A stretch of DNA of 64,000 bases from Pseudomaricurvus sp965656525 (GTDB lineage: Bacteria; Pseudomonadota; Gammaproteobacteria; Pseudomonadales; Cellvibrionaceae), in the NCBI GenBank assembly GCA_965656525.1, contig CBFHKY010000012.1:46572-110571 (forward strand), written 5' to 3'. The notes under the pieces were generated by a model, which saw nothing but the letters and a program-made list of their open reading frames with translations, was not told the DNA's origin and did no database searches. Both the position numbers and the translations under genes were made by a program. Below, piece by piece: positions 1 through 9,405 of the stretch (position 1 is the first letter of the stretch; every line of letters starts with the position of its first letter).

Positions 1-513
1 CCCGTGTTTCTGCAATCACAGCTGGACTGGAGCCACCAGTCCATTGGGACATTATTAGCCGTATGGATCATCCTGTACGGCATTGTGCAAGCCAAAGCGC
101 CGGCACTAACAAGAAATGTTCAAGGTCAGCCGCCATCCCCTGACAAAGCGCCACTCTGGGCTTGGCTGCTTTCTGCGGCTACTTTAATGATTGCGGTAAC
201 GATCTGGCACTTCCCTTCCATTGATGCACTCTTGATTATCAGTTTATTGGTCTTTGGGGCTTTATTTGCGGTGAATTCGGCGCTGCATTCCTACTGGATT
301 GTCTCTTTGGCTCGTGAAAAAGGTGTCTCATTGGATGTGGGCTTTTACTACATGGCCAATGCCTGCGGGCGACTGATAGGCACTCTGCTGTCTGGTTTGA
401 TTTATCAGCTATGGGGGTTGCCGGCCTGCCTTTTTACGGCCGCCATTATGATTGCCCTCGCCGCACTGTGCTCCTATCCATTGGCGAAACAAGTTGCAAA
501 AAAACAGCCCTAG
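1..513 (+). CDS. MFS efflux transporter, ArsJ-like, C-terminal part (5' end outside the window)
   Basis: The frame is open at the left edge, so only about 170 C-terminal residues are visible. The segment is hydrophobic with at least four membrane helices. It carries the stretch NSALHSYWIVSLAREKGVSL followed by GFYYMANACGRLIGTLLSG, which I recognise from ArsJ, the MFS exporter that removes 1-arseno-3-phosphoglycerate together with a GAPDH partner. That partner, if present, would lie upstream of the window. MFS membership is clear from the sequence. The ArsJ assignment rests on recall of the family and on a partial protein. An unrelated MFS drug or sugar exporter is the alternative. Confidence 0.65.
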   Translation, partial: PVFLQSQLDWSHQSIGTLLAVWIILYGIVQAKAPALTRNVQGQPPSPDKAPLWAWLLSAATLMIAVTIWHFPSIDALLIISLLVFGALFAVNSALHSYWIVSLAREKGVSLDVGFYYMANACGRLIGTLLSGLIYQLWGLPACLFTAAIMIALAALCSYPLAKQVAKKQP

Positions 514-524
514 CAAAAATAACA

Positions 525-553
525 CTGCCAATTTTCTGTAATTTGCGTATAAT
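525..553 (+). promoter_or_regulatory. Candidate sigma-70 promoter for the DEAD-box helicase
   Basis: A perfect -10 hexamer TATAAT lies at 548-553. The -35 region 17 bp upstream (CTGCCA at 525-530) is weak. Initiation near 560 would give an untranslated leader of about 310 nt before the ATG at 874. A long leader is known for deaD/csdA mRNAs of other gammaproteobacteria. Confidence 0.4.
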
Positions 554-613
554 CTGCGCCCTCTTGTGATTCGGGATCACTGGCCAAACGCCTTATCGGG
601 TTGCAGCTACGAT

Positions 614-666
614 ATCCATCAACAGATCAGTCCTGTTCCATCAGCTGATCAGCGTTGTTGATGGAT
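614..666 (+). promoter_or_regulatory. Stem-loop in the helicase mRNA leader
   Basis: ATCCATCAAC at 614-623 pairs perfectly with GTTGATGGAT at 657-666. Inside it GATCAG (625-630) pairs with CTGATC (645-650), leaving a 14-nt loop and a one-sided bulge. There is no U tract, so it is not a simple terminator. It lies in the untranslated leader, where cold-shock helicase mRNAs are often controlled. The regulatory role is inference. Confidence 0.45.
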
Positions 667-873
667 GGATTAACGCTGCCACGCACACCCAACGATGGAC
701 TGAGGGGGAGACACACTCCCAAGGCTAGCCGCCATTGCCCCCTTTCCACGTGATACAAACTTGCGAATTCGTGTTGTAGATGCATCTGAGAGCTGTGCAC
801 TGTTGTTTTGACGTGCCCATGCCAACGGAATGCTCTGCTCTCGTTCGCCTTTATTTTTGATAAGGTCCCGATA

Positions 874-2676
874 ATGTCTGAAGACACCAAATCCCAAACC
901 ACCACCGAAGCTGAATCTATTTTATTTACCGATCTTGGTCTTTCTAAGCCGGTATTAGATTCCATCACCAAGATTGGTTACGAAACCCCGTCACCAATCC
1001 AAGCTAAAGCCATTCCACATCTGCTGGCAGGTGATGACATCCTAGGTATGGCGCAAACTGGCACAGGTAAAACCGCCGCCTTCGCACTGCCGCTGCTAAC
1101 CAACATAGACGTACGCAATAACAACACACAAGTTTTGGTGTTGGCGCCTACTCGTGAGCTAGCCATTCAGGTTGCCGAAGCGTTCCAAAGCTACGCCGCC
1201 GAAATCAAAGGTTTTCACGTGCTACCAATTTACGGTGGCTCTGATTACCGCGGCCAAATTCGCGGCTTGAGCCGCGGCGCGCACGTCGTCGTTGGCACAC
1301 CTGGACGAGTGATGGACCACCTGCGTCGCGGCACCTTAAAGCTGGACAACTTAAAAACTGTAGTACTCGATGAAGCCGATGAAATGTTGCGAATGGGCTT
1401 CATTGACGACGTTACTTGGATTCTAGATCAGACACCCAAAAAGCGTCAGGTCGCTCTGTTTTCCGCCACCATGCCACGCGAAATCCGCAAGGTAGCAGAC
1501 ACCTATTTGACTGATCCCAAGATCATCAAAATCGAAGCGCAAACACAAACTGTTGAACGCATTGAACAGCTGTATTGGCTGGTGCGCGGCGTAAACAAGC
1601 TGGATGCACTAACTCGTATTTTAGAAGTCGAAGAGTTCGACGCCATTATCATGTTTGTGCGCACCAAGAACGCCACCGCTGAGCTGGCTGAAAAGTTAGA
1701 AGCCCGTGGTTATGCAGCCGCCGCCTTGAACGGCGACATGAGCCAGCAATTGCGTGAGCGCGCCATTGAGCGCCTGAAGAATGGCCAACTGGACATTATT
1801 ATCGCAACGGATGTAGCCGCACGTGGTATCGACGTGTCACGCGTTAGCCACGTCATCAACTACGATATTCCGTACGATTCCGAAGCTTACGTTCACCGTA
1901 TTGGTCGCACCGGTCGTGCAGGCCGCAGTGGTAAAGCAATTTTGTTTGTAGCGCCCCGCGAAAAACGCATGCTGCGCACCATTGAACGTGCAACGTCACA
2001 GCCGATTACTGAATTGCAGCTGCCGAGTAAAGCTCAGGTGGCCGACAAACGCGCCAACCAATTTAAGCAGCAAATTAGCGAAGCAATGGAAGCTCAGGAC
2101 CTGTCTTTCTTCCGTGAGATGCTGGTAAGTTTTAGTGAGGAAACTCAAGCCGAAGCACTGGATATTGCCGCCGCACTGGCCTTCTTAGCACAAAAAGAAA
2201 AGCCCTTACTGCAACCTAAAGACATGATTGAAGACGCCCCTTCCCGTGAATCTCGCGGCCCTCGTCCTGGTCGTGATGGTTACGATGTTGACCGCGCGAA
2301 CAGCCGTGGCCGGAAAGAACGTCCTAGTCGTCGCAGTGGCACCGATGAAGATAAAGAAACATTCCGCATTGAAGTTGGCCACAACCAGCAGGTTCGCCCA
2401 GGCGACATTGTTGGCGCGATCGCCAATGAAGCCGACATCGACAGCAGCTTCATTGGCCACATCAACATTCAAGGTGATTTTAGTTTTGTGGATCTGCCAA
2501 AAGGCATGCCTGAAGAGTTGCTGCAGCACATGCAGAAAGTACGTGTTCGCGGTCAAGCTATGCGTTTAACCCGTCATCAGGGTGAAGTACCCGAGGCCAT
2601 CAAACCGAACCGAGCACCACGTTCAAATCGCAACGGCAAGCCGAACACACAGAAGCGTCGCAGCCCCGCTTCATAA
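874..2676 (+). CDS. deaD: ATP-dependent DEAD-box RNA helicase, DeaD/CsdA family
   Basis: This 600-residue protein unwinds RNA in ribosome assembly and mRNA decay, especially in the cold. The Q motif (PSPIQAKAIP) comes first, then Walker A AQTGTGKT at 60-67, the DEAD box at 166-169, SAT, and the RIGRTGRAGR motif VI. A DbpA-type RNA-binding fold sits near residues 485-560, followed by a basic, Arg/Asn-rich tail. That combination separates DeaD from the shorter RhlB, RhlE and SrmB types. I chose the ATG at 874 (MSEDTKSQ) over an upstream in-frame ATG at 808, because the family starts just before the Q motif and the upstream extension is Cys-rich and unlike the family. The long leader with a strong hairpin suggests post-transcriptional control. 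The gene stands alone, opposite the next gene. Confidence 0.93.
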   Translation: MSEDTKSQTTTEAESILFTDLGLSKPVLDSITKIGYETPSPIQAKAIPHLLAGDDILGMAQTGTGKTAAFALPLLTNIDVRNNNTQVLVLAPTRELAIQVAEAFQSYAAEIKGFHVLPIYGGSDYRGQIRGLSRGAHVVVGTPGRVMDHLRRGTLKLDNLKTVVLDEADEMLRMGFIDDVTWILDQTPKKRQVALFSATMPREIRKVADTYLTDPKIIKIEAQTQTVERIEQLYWLVRGVNKLDALTRILEVEEFDAIIMFVRTKNATAELAEKLEARGYAAAALNGDMSQQLRERAIERLKNGQLDIIIATDVAARGIDVSRVSHVINYDIPYDSEAYVHRIGRTGRAGRSGKAILFVAPREKRMLRTIERATSQPITELQLPSKAQVADKRANQFKQQISEAMEAQDLSFFREMLVSFSEETQAEALDIAAALAFLAQKEKPLLQPKDMIEDAPSRESRGPRPGRDGYDVDRANSRGRKERPSRRSGTDEDKETFRIEVGHNQQVRPGDIVGAIANEADIDSSFIGHINIQGDFSFVDLPKGMPEELLQHMQKVRVRGQAMRLTRHQGEVPEAIKPNRAPRSNRNGKPNTQKRRSPAS

Positions 2677-2701
2677 TTCATAGCGAACCGTAATCGCATC
2701 G

Positions 2702-2729
2702 GTCAGGAGCTCAAGGTAGAGCTTTTGAC
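2702..2729 (+). terminator. Weak hairpin downstream of deaD
   Basis: AGCTC (2708-2712) pairs with GAGCT (2719-2723) around a 6-nt loop, flanked by an outer GTCA/TGAC pair, with only a short T run inside the stem base. It is placed between convergent genes, but too weak to be sure. Confidence 0.3.
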
Positions 2730-2803
2730 TGATACTTGCTGCGCCTCTCCCTCAAGCTCTTCTAAAGACTGACAAGCTAAAGGCCCCTCAACACTTACCC
2801 CAC

Positions 2804-5800
2804 CTATGAATGCGCCTGATCACTCTGGCCAGACAAATAGCGATCCACATCCACTGTATCGATCTGCTCCGCCAGTAAAAAACGTTTCGCGTATTCCCTA
2901 TACACGCCACTGCTCAGAAACAATTCAAATACATCACGATCCACATGTTTGTCGAGCACCATGCTGTGCAAGATATCAATCGCGACACTCAGTGGCTTAG
3001 CTTTTTTGTAAGGGCGATCGGCTGCGGTTAACGCTTCAAAGATGTCCGCCAGTACCATGATTCGCTCCGGCACAGAAAGCTCGTGCCCCTGAAGCCGACG
3101 CGGGTACCCTTGACCATTTAATTTTTCATGATGAGTAGAAGCATAGCGCGGCACTCGTCCAAGCTCTGCAGGTAAGGGCAATGTATCAAGCATTCGAATG
3201 GTACTGATGATGTGCTCGTTAATTTTAAAGCGATCCTCGGGTGTTAACGTGCCGCGCTCTACCATCAAGTTGTACAGCTCACCCTGGTTGTAAACGTTCT
3301 CAGGCACTGTCATTTTAATGCCAAACTCTTCGGGATAAACCACAGCTTGATCTCGCCTCAACACATGCTCTGGGCGATCAACCAATAAAGGCTCCCTGCA
3401 GGGCAGCTCGGATTCTGCACCGCTCAAGCGCGCCTCTTCTGGTGGAGACAAACCCAATCGATCACTAAAGTGACGCTGCCAGGTTTGCTCGGCAATACTC
3501 ATCAGGCGCAGTTTATTTTTGTCATCCAAGAACTCGCTACCTAAGTTCATTGTTGCCACAAATGCAAAGTCATCTTGCAGCTGATCCTGTCGATCTACGA
3601 GCTCGGCCTGAAGCAACGTTTCGGGCTTACCGCCTTGCGCCACTTGCCGCCAGTAGTGAACTTCGGCATCGCGCCATAACACTTCAAAGCGCGTGCGTAT
3701 TTCATGAATACGATTGTAAATGACTTCCAACTTAGAGCCTTTATCCACAATATGCTCTGGCGTGGTGATTTTTCCGCAATCATGCAACCAAGCGCCAATG
3801 CGAAATTCTCGGCGCTCATCTTCGCTGTTAAAGTGAAAATCAGCAAAGGCGGATGACGTCGATAGTTCAGCTTTTTCCGTCAGTAACATAGCCAACTCAG
3901 GTACTCTTTCACAATGGCCGGCTGTATGGCTGGATTTATCATCGATGGCTTGAGCAATGATTTTTATGAAAGAATCCATTAAGCCTCGCTGCTGGATTTC
4001 ATGCTCACGAATTGCCGATGCCATCACTTTCATCGAACGACCCAGTTCGTGGATTTCATGAATGTGACTGCTAGGAATATCCAGTTTATCGTATTCACGC
4101 AATCGAATTTTTTCGTTCTCAGCGGCTAGCTTTTTGATAGGCCCAACAATCGGTGAAGCAAATAGCCAAGGTGCAGGCAACAACAGCAGCAAAAACGCTA
4201 CGGATACAAAAATAGACCATTTCACTTTTTCAAACACCGATTGCAATACAATATCTTTGGGAATAACAATCGCTAAAAATTCTGATGCTTGCGCGCCTCT
4301 CCCCACTGGCGATACATAGACATAGCTGCCTTTCCCATCAAAATCGTACTCATGCAATTGAGTGTATTTATCCGGCACTCCGGCTAGCTCAACTAACGGC
4401 TCGTAAGGCACAATGGCTTGCTCATGACTTTGCGAGCCCTGCGCAAACCACTTTTCGGCAAGTGCTTGTTTTTGCTCTTCACTGATAGCAGCGATGGCCT
4501 TATTAATAATGGGTAACAACGATTGGTTTTCTTCGGAAACAACGATGCGCAATTCGGTAGGGACATTCTCGACTTCAAATTGAATGAAATCGTGAAACAT
4601 CAGGCCACGGAAAAAATATTTGTTGCCTACGTAATGTAAAATTTCTCCAATATCCAACCCGGCATCCGCCTTCCCTGTTGCGACAGCCGCCAACATTTCA
4701 TAAGTGCCTGCTACCGTTTGCACACGAATTTCAGGAAAATATTCACGCACAAAAGAGTGAATAGTCCACCCTTCGGGAATCGCCAACGTCTTACCGTTCA
4801 TCGCAGAAAGATCAGTAATGGCATCATGATGATCTAAAGTAACAAGAGAGTAAGAAAGCGACAGAATAGGATCGCTGTACTCGCCCTCAATGGCATTATG
4901 CTTATCCTGAAAAACAGGCTGTAAAAGATCGATATCGCCTTGGTGGAACAAAGTAATTAAGTCGGGCCAACTATAGCCATTAATAAATACCAGTGGAACG
5001 CCTAGCATTTCGCCCACCAACTTTAAGTAATCAACACTGTAACCTTTAGGATTACCCGCCACCGAAAAATCAATGGGTGCCCAATCAGCTTCATTTGAAA
5101 TGCGCAATAGCTCATGTGCCGCCAACACCTCACGCTCTTCATTGTTGAGAGTTATGGGTGCTGCCAGTGGGATATCAACTTCATCGTCATTGCGTACATT
5201 AGAAGCAATAATGTCACCGCTTTTTTGGTATAAATATACTTCCCCAGTACTACTGACACGCTGATAACTAAGGTAATCCGATAGAGAGCTCAGGGCAATA
5301 TCAACGGCCACCACAGCCGTAGTGCCTTTTAATTGTTTAGAATACGTTTGGCCGGGAGCCTGTAAATTAGAAAAAAGATACGGTGTGGTTTTGTAGACCT
5401 CATTGTGGTTGGCCTTGGTAAACCAAGGGCGATTAAACGCGAAATAATTACTGGCTACCGTTTCTGTGCGATGTAAATCAAAATCAGCTGTGTAATATTG
5501 ATACGTACGCTGACGCGCACCGCCCTCGCCGGAAACATTAACCAATAACCAGCGTTCTTCAGGTAACGCATTTAACTGGCGTCGCACCGAAAAACTAGCG
5601 CTCAAATTAATCAGCTGATAGAAATCGCCATTTTCAAACCCCAAGTAAATGGCATACATCATAGGGTTTGACTGCATCAGTTCGGCAAAAATAGAGCGAG
5701 CACTCGGGCTAGCTGTATTGCCCTCTACTAATCCGGGGTAACTGGCAAGTACACTTGCCGTTTGCACAAAACGGTCATCCACACTGGTTAGGTAATCGCT

Positions 5801-6007
5801 GGTGCTTTCTGAAATACTATTGAAGTGGAGCAGTGCGGATTCTGTGGCCATGACTTTGCTGTGATAATACTGCAAACCAAGCGCCACAATGGCCGTTAGG
5901 CAAGTAGCCAAAAAGAAAATAGCGACCACAGTAAAACGAATGGTCGGGCGAATTCTTTTAAAACTGCTGGTAAATGTAAACATCCTGACAGTACCTTTAC
6001 TTCCCAT
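2804..6007 (-). CDS. Membrane HD-GYP cyclic-di-GMP phosphodiesterase with periplasmic Cache and SBP_bac_3-like sensor
   Basis: A 1067-residue signalling protein. A membrane helix near residues 24-46 is followed by a Cache-like sensor (about 60-270), then a segment resembling a family-3 periplasmic solute-binding protein (about 290-525). A second membrane helix (about 585-610), a HAMP-like linker and a C-terminal HD-GYP domain complete it. The HD-GYP hallmarks are visible: HDCGK, then HHEKLNGQGYP and LADIFEALTAADRPYKK. About 190 residues separate HDCGK from the GYP half, much more than in minimal HD-GYP domains, so there is a large insertion. Predicted activity is hydrolysis of cyclic-di-GMP controlled by an external ligand. 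No strong ribosome site precedes the ATG at 6007. The ATG at 5983 (MFTFTSS) is an equally good start. It is a single gene convergent with deaD. Confidence 0.85.
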   Translation of the reverse strand: MGSKGTVRMFTFTSSFKRIRPTIRFTVVAIFFLATCLTAIVALGLQYYHSKVMATESALLHFNSISESTSDYLTSVDDRFVQTASVLASYPGLVEGNTASPSARSIFAELMQSNPMMYAIYLGFENGDFYQLINLSASFSVRRQLNALPEERWLLVNVSGEGGARQRTYQYYTADFDLHRTETVASNYFAFNRPWFTKANHNEVYKTTPYLFSNLQAPGQTYSKQLKGTTAVVAVDIALSSLSDYLSYQRVSSTGEVYLYQKSGDIIASNVRNDDEVDIPLAAPITLNNEEREVLAAHELLRISNEADWAPIDFSVAGNPKGYSVDYLKLVGEMLGVPLVFINGYSWPDLITLFHQGDIDLLQPVFQDKHNAIEGEYSDPILSLSYSLVTLDHHDAITDLSAMNGKTLAIPEGWTIHSFVREYFPEIRVQTVAGTYEMLAAVATGKADAGLDIGEILHYVGNKYFFRGLMFHDFIQFEVENVPTELRIVVSEENQSLLPIINKAIAAISEEQKQALAEKWFAQGSQSHEQAIVPYEPLVELAGVPDKYTQLHEYDFDGKGSYVYVSPVGRGAQASEFLAIVIPKDIVLQSVFEKVKWSIFVSVAFLLLLLPAPWLFASPIVGPIKKLAAENEKIRLREYDKLDIPSSHIHEIHELGRSMKVMASAIREHEIQQRGLMDSFIKIIAQAIDDKSSHTAGHCERVPELAMLLTEKAELSTSSAFADFHFNSEDERREFRIGAWLHDCGKITTPEHIVDKGSKLEVIYNRIHEIRTRFEVLWRDAEVHYWRQVAQGGKPETLLQAELVDRQDQLQDDFAFVATMNLGSEFLDDKNKLRLMSIAEQTWQRHFSDRLGLSPPEEARLSGAESELPCREPLLVDRPEHVLRRDQAVVYPEEFGIKMTVPENVYNQGELYNLMVERGTLTPEDRFKINEHIISTIRMLDTLPLPAELGRVPRYASTHHEKLNGQGYPRRLQGHELSVPERIMVLADIFEALTAADRPYKKAKPLSVAIDILHSMVLDKHVDRDVFELFLSSGVYREYAKRFLLAEQIDTVDVDRYLSGQSDQAHS

Positions 6008-6174
6008 GTAGGCAGTGATGCTTACAGCTAAAAAGCCAAGCCATATCGCATCCTACAGCGCCACAGGCTATAGCAAAAACACTCAATGATGCAATTTATA
6101 AAACACAGAAAAGAAGACCTATGAAGTTATCGTCTCTAAGTCGTAGGAGCAAGGCACGAGAAGGCGCCTATGCA

Positions 6175-6540
6175 CTACAACAACTTACTGGGAGGGAAGC
6201 TTTGCGCCGCTTTGGTTTTAGCAACAACCTTTAATGCGTTTGCCAGTACAGTATCCGTTTTCACTGGGCCAACTTTACGACACAGGTTTTCGTAAATCGC
6301 CTGTACGGCAGCGCGCAGTGAAGCTTCTTGTGGAAACGTCGATAAAGCCAGAACCCTTCCCTCTTCGGTTAAAAATTGAGTAATGGTATCGATATCTTTT
6401 GGTGCAGCCCCCCAAGAACGTGCTTGCTCGGCGACCATAGCAACAATGTCTGGCCGTTCCGCGCCGCCCAGCCCCATAGTGGCAAATTCTTTTTTCAGAA
6501 CCAGTGCCAGCTGAAAAAAAACAATTATAGATGCTTTCAC
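6175..6540 (-). CDS. Hypothetical protein, short
   Basis: I do not recognise this 121-residue frame. It starts with GTG just downstream of amtB (20 bp away) on the same strand, so it may be the last gene of an amtB transcript. An internal ATG at 6477 (MGLGGAERPD) would give a 100-residue protein without the hydrophobic start. The rest looks soluble and helical, with no motif I can name. Coding status is probable but not proven. Confidence 0.45.
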   Translation of the reverse strand: MKASIIVFFQLALVLKKEFATMGLGGAERPDIVAMVAEQARSWGAAPKDIDTITQFLTEEGRVLALSTFPQEASLRAAVQAIYENLCRKVGPVKTDTVLANALKVVAKTKAAQSFPPSKLL

Positions 6541-6560
6541 GTGATTACCGATTTGTCAGG

Positions 6561-7847
6561 TTATTTGTCATTGTACAAAGTCTGCGTTTGAAACTCTGGG
6601 TACCCAAGTTCATCGTGCTCTGTGTAATCAAGACCCGCGCGCTCATCTCGTGTGGACGCTCGCAAGCCAACCGTCTTATCCAGTAAAAAGTAAACCACTA
6701 GCATAACGGGGAACACCCAGAGAAACGCTGCAACAACACCGACCAATTGCACAAAAATAATGTCCAGATTGAACATATCCCCGGCGAAGAAGATACCCGC
6801 AGCCAGCGTTCCCCAAGCACCACAAAATCCATGTACAGGCACCGCCCCGACCACATCATCCACCTTAAAGTGCAACAGCAAGCGGTCACTGGCCAAATAC
6901 ACCCCGCTGGCCACAAAACCCGTTAAGACGGCATAGGGCGGCTCCATGCTCGCACAACCGGCCGTAATTGCCACTAAGCCCGCGATCGAACCATTAATGG
7001 TGGTACTGGCCAACAACTTCTTGCCCGATAAGGCCGTAATCAATAACACCCCTGCGGCACCAGCAGCAGCCGACAACTGGGTGTTATAAGCAATGAGACC
7101 AATATCGGCAACACCGGCAACCGTCGAGCCTGCATTAAAACCAAACCAACCGAACCACAACAGAAAGCCACCCAGTGCCACGTACATCATATTATGAGCT
7201 GGAATTTCCGAGACACCGCTGGAAGTAAAACGCCCTAAGCGAGGCCCCAAAACTAAAATGCCCGCCAAGGCGCACCAACCACCTACCGAATGCACAACGG
7301 TGGAGCCGGCAAAATCGATAAAACCCATATCCGCCAGCCAGCCGCCACCTTCGTAGTAACCACCCCACACCCAACTGCCGTAAATGGGGTATATCAGTGC
7401 CGTAATGATACAAGCACCGATTAAATAGGCTGGAAATTGTGTACGTTCAGCCATCGCGCCACTGGCAATGGTCACAGCCGTTGCGGCAAACATGGTTTGA
7501 AAAAATGCAAACCCAAGCTCTTGTCCACTGGCTGGGTTAAAGAAGAAGTGGCTGGTGCCAATAAAACCTGTCTGGTTGTTCCCAAACATCAAGCCAAAAC
7601 CAACCAGAAAGAAAATCAACGTCCCCAAGCACACATCACAATAGTTTTTCATAATGACGTTGACGGAGTTTTTGGTTCGGGACATACCACTTTCCAGCAG
7701 CCCGAACCCAGCCTGCATCAAAAACACTAAGGCTCCTGCAGTGATAACCCAAACCAAATCTAAGTTAGCTTGCACCTGTGATGCATCTTGAGCGAACAAC
7801 ACGCTGGGCGTTAGTGCGATCAGTATTATCAGTAGTTTCTTGATCAT
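6561..7847 (-). CDS. amtB: Ammonium transporter Amt/AmtB
   Basis: This 428-residue inner-membrane channel takes up ammonium. It has a cleavable-looking signal segment (residues 1-20), as in many Amt proteins, then about eleven helices. The pore twin histidines are H186 in VVHSVGGW and H339 in PVHGFCGAWG. The substrate-recruiting Asp is D179, and the C-terminal cytoplasmic tail with DERAGLDYTEHDE is typical. No glnK is adjacent, unlike the usual glnK-amtB pair, so the PII partner must be encoded elsewhere. The upstream 220 bp carries a perfect -24-like TGGCACG on the minus strand (7975-7981), but no good -12 element at the right spacing. Confidence 0.95.
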   Translation of the reverse strand: MIKKLLIILIALTPSVLFAQDASQVQANLDLVWVITAGALVFLMQAGFGLLESGMSRTKNSVNVIMKNYCDVCLGTLIFFLVGFGLMFGNNQTGFIGTSHFFFNPASGQELGFAFFQTMFAATAVTIASGAMAERTQFPAYLIGACIITALIYPIYGSWVWGGYYEGGGWLADMGFIDFAGSTVVHSVGGWCALAGILVLGPRLGRFTSSGVSEIPAHNMMYVALGGFLLWFGWFGFNAGSTVAGVADIGLIAYNTQLSAAAGAAGVLLITALSGKKLLASTTINGSIAGLVAITAGCASMEPPYAVLTGFVASGVYLASDRLLLHFKVDDVVGAVPVHGFCGAWGTLAAGIFFAGDMFNLDIIFVQLVGVVAAFLWVFPVMLVVYFLLDKTVGLRASTRDERAGLDYTEHDELGYPEFQTQTLYNDK

Positions 7848-8068
7848 GCTTGTTCACCGCCCCAAGTAAAGTTAATCCTGTTATAACAAAGGCAACTTTC
7901 AGGCCATATGGTGATATTTCGCACAATTGGTATAGATACTTCACGCGCCAAGGCCTTTCGACAATAAAACATCACGTGCCAGTGTCACACATGGCCCTTA
8001 TCAGTGCGCATCACGCACCAAAAAGAGGTTCTATTTCAGCTGGGGGGCAAGCTTAGGGTCAGATTAAG

Positions 8069-8503
8069 TCAATCACAGTTGCGGCTGAACTCCGCAGGAC
8101 GATAGAGCTGTTCGGCCATGTATTGGCGAAACGCTTCCGTATAGGGTTGATCAGCCAGAGCACGTTTCATGCACAGCAACCACGCATCCCTTTCGGCAAT
8201 ACCGATGGCCAGGTGGCGGTGTGCAGATGGAATATTAATAGCCCCGTACTTTTCTTTATACAAACGCGGCCCACCTAACCAGCCACTCAGAAAGCAGGTG
8301 AGTTTATCGACGGACGCGTCTAAATCTTCTTTGTGCATTGCCCGAATGCCTTTCGCTTCCGGCAGCGTGTTCATGTAGGTGTAAAAACTCTCACACAGGC
8401 GGCGTAACCCCTCGTAACCGCCGGCCGCCTGATACGACGCATCGCCCTCACCAAAAGCTCTTCCACCTTGAGAGGTTAGATCTGTACCGTTTCCCAACAC
8501 CAC
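8069..8503 (-). CDS. Group II truncated hemoglobin
   Basis: A 144-residue haem protein of the trHbO type, expected to bind oxygen or nitric oxide. The FYTYM segment (helix B region), the proximal-histidine region AHRHLAIG and the ERDAWLLCM motif with the G8 tryptophan mark group II truncated globins. The start is GTG, overlapping the stop of rlmB by one base (TAGTG), so translation is likely coupled. A globin behind an rRNA methyltransferase is an unusual partner with no obvious functional link. It is probably the last gene of the rnr-rlmB transcript. Confidence 0.85.
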   Translation of the reverse strand: MVLGNGTDLTSQGGRAFGEGDASYQAAGGYEGLRRLCESFYTYMNTLPEAKGIRAMHKEDLDASVDKLTCFLSGWLGGPRLYKEKYGAINIPSAHRHLAIGIAERDAWLLCMKRALADQPYTEAFRQYMAEQLYRPAEFSRNCD

Positions 8504-9243
8504 TACTCACCCCGCTGACGGACGGCCTCAAACAAACACACGCCAGTGGCGACCGATACGTTCAAACTGCTCACCTCACCCGCCATTGGAATATTGATCA
8601 AGCCGTCACAGCACTCACGCGTAAGGCGGCGCATGCCGGGGCCTTCTGCACCCATAACAAGCGCCAGCGGGCCTTTTAAATCCTGCTGGTATACAGTCTG
8701 ATCAGCTTCTCCAGCAGCACCAATCACCCAGACACCCAGCTCCTGCAACTTGCGCAAACAGCGCGCCAAATTCGTCACTGGAATATAGGGCAGCACTTCA
8801 GCGGCTCCACAGGAGGTTTTGCGAGCGGTTGGGGTCAGGCTGGCTGAATTATCTTTAGGGGCGATAACAGCGTGCACACCAGCCGCCTCAGCGGTGCGTA
8901 AACAAGCACCCAAATTGTGCGGATCTGTCACACCATCCAGCACCAATAAAAAAGGCGCTGCTTGGTTTTTTTCGATCAATTGATACAAGTACTTTTCATC
9001 GTACAGCTGACCAGGAAAACTCATAGCAATCACCCCCTGATGATTGCCTTCACTGAGTTTATCCAACTCTTTGCGGCCAGCGGAGCGCACTTTTATGTCC
9101 GCTTTTTCTGCTGCGGCTAAGACTTTTTGCACCCGCTGATCTTGACGTCCCTCCAGCACCAATATTTCATTCACTCGGTGAGGGGCACTTTTTAACAAGG
9201 CCTGCACAGCGTGCAAACCATAAACGGCTTCTAACTTGGCCAC
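8503..9243 (-). CDS. rlmB: 23S rRNA (guanosine-2251-2'-O)-methyltransferase RlmB
   Basis: This SPOUT-class enzyme methylates the ribose of G2251 in 23S rRNA. The N-terminal substrate-binding domain (YGLHAVQALL) is followed by the knotted catalytic domain with GVTDPHNLGACLRTAEAAG, MGAEGPGMRRLTRE and the C-terminal SSLNVSVATG. I start it at GTG 9243 (VAKLEAVYG), giving 247 residues and matching the length of the Escherichia protein. AGAGAG lies just upstream. An upstream ATG at 9282 would add a 13-residue extension not usual for the family. It follows rnr by 162 bp, the conserved rnr-rlmB order. Confidence 0.95.
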   Translation of the reverse strand: MAKLEAVYGLHAVQALLKSAPHRVNEILVLEGRQDQRVQKVLAAAEKADIKVRSAGRKELDKLSEGNHQGVIAMSFPGQLYDEKYLYQLIEKNQAAPFLLVLDGVTDPHNLGACLRTAEAAGVHAVIAPKDNSASLTPTARKTSCGAAEVLPYIPVTNLARCLRKLQELGVWVIGAAGEADQTVYQQDLKGPLALVMGAEGPGMRRLTRECCDGLINIPMAGEVSSLNVSVATGVCLFEAVRQRGE

Positions 9244-9405
9244 TGATACTCTCTGATTATTTGTGATAAAGGAAAACCACACTCAATGCCAATGGCAAAC
9301 ACTGACGAGGAGTATGGCTTTAGGTTTTGTACAGGCTTCCTTTCTGGTTTTTGCTTCAACCTTTGGCTTTATAAACCGGTTAAGCCGGTTGGGCGTTGAA
9401 GCGGC

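Noticed and set aside
7964..7981. Possible sigma-54 promoter of amtB on the minus strand (TGGCACG present)
   Set aside because: The -12 element at the required spacing reads GTTTT instead of TTGCA. The -24 match alone is not enough.
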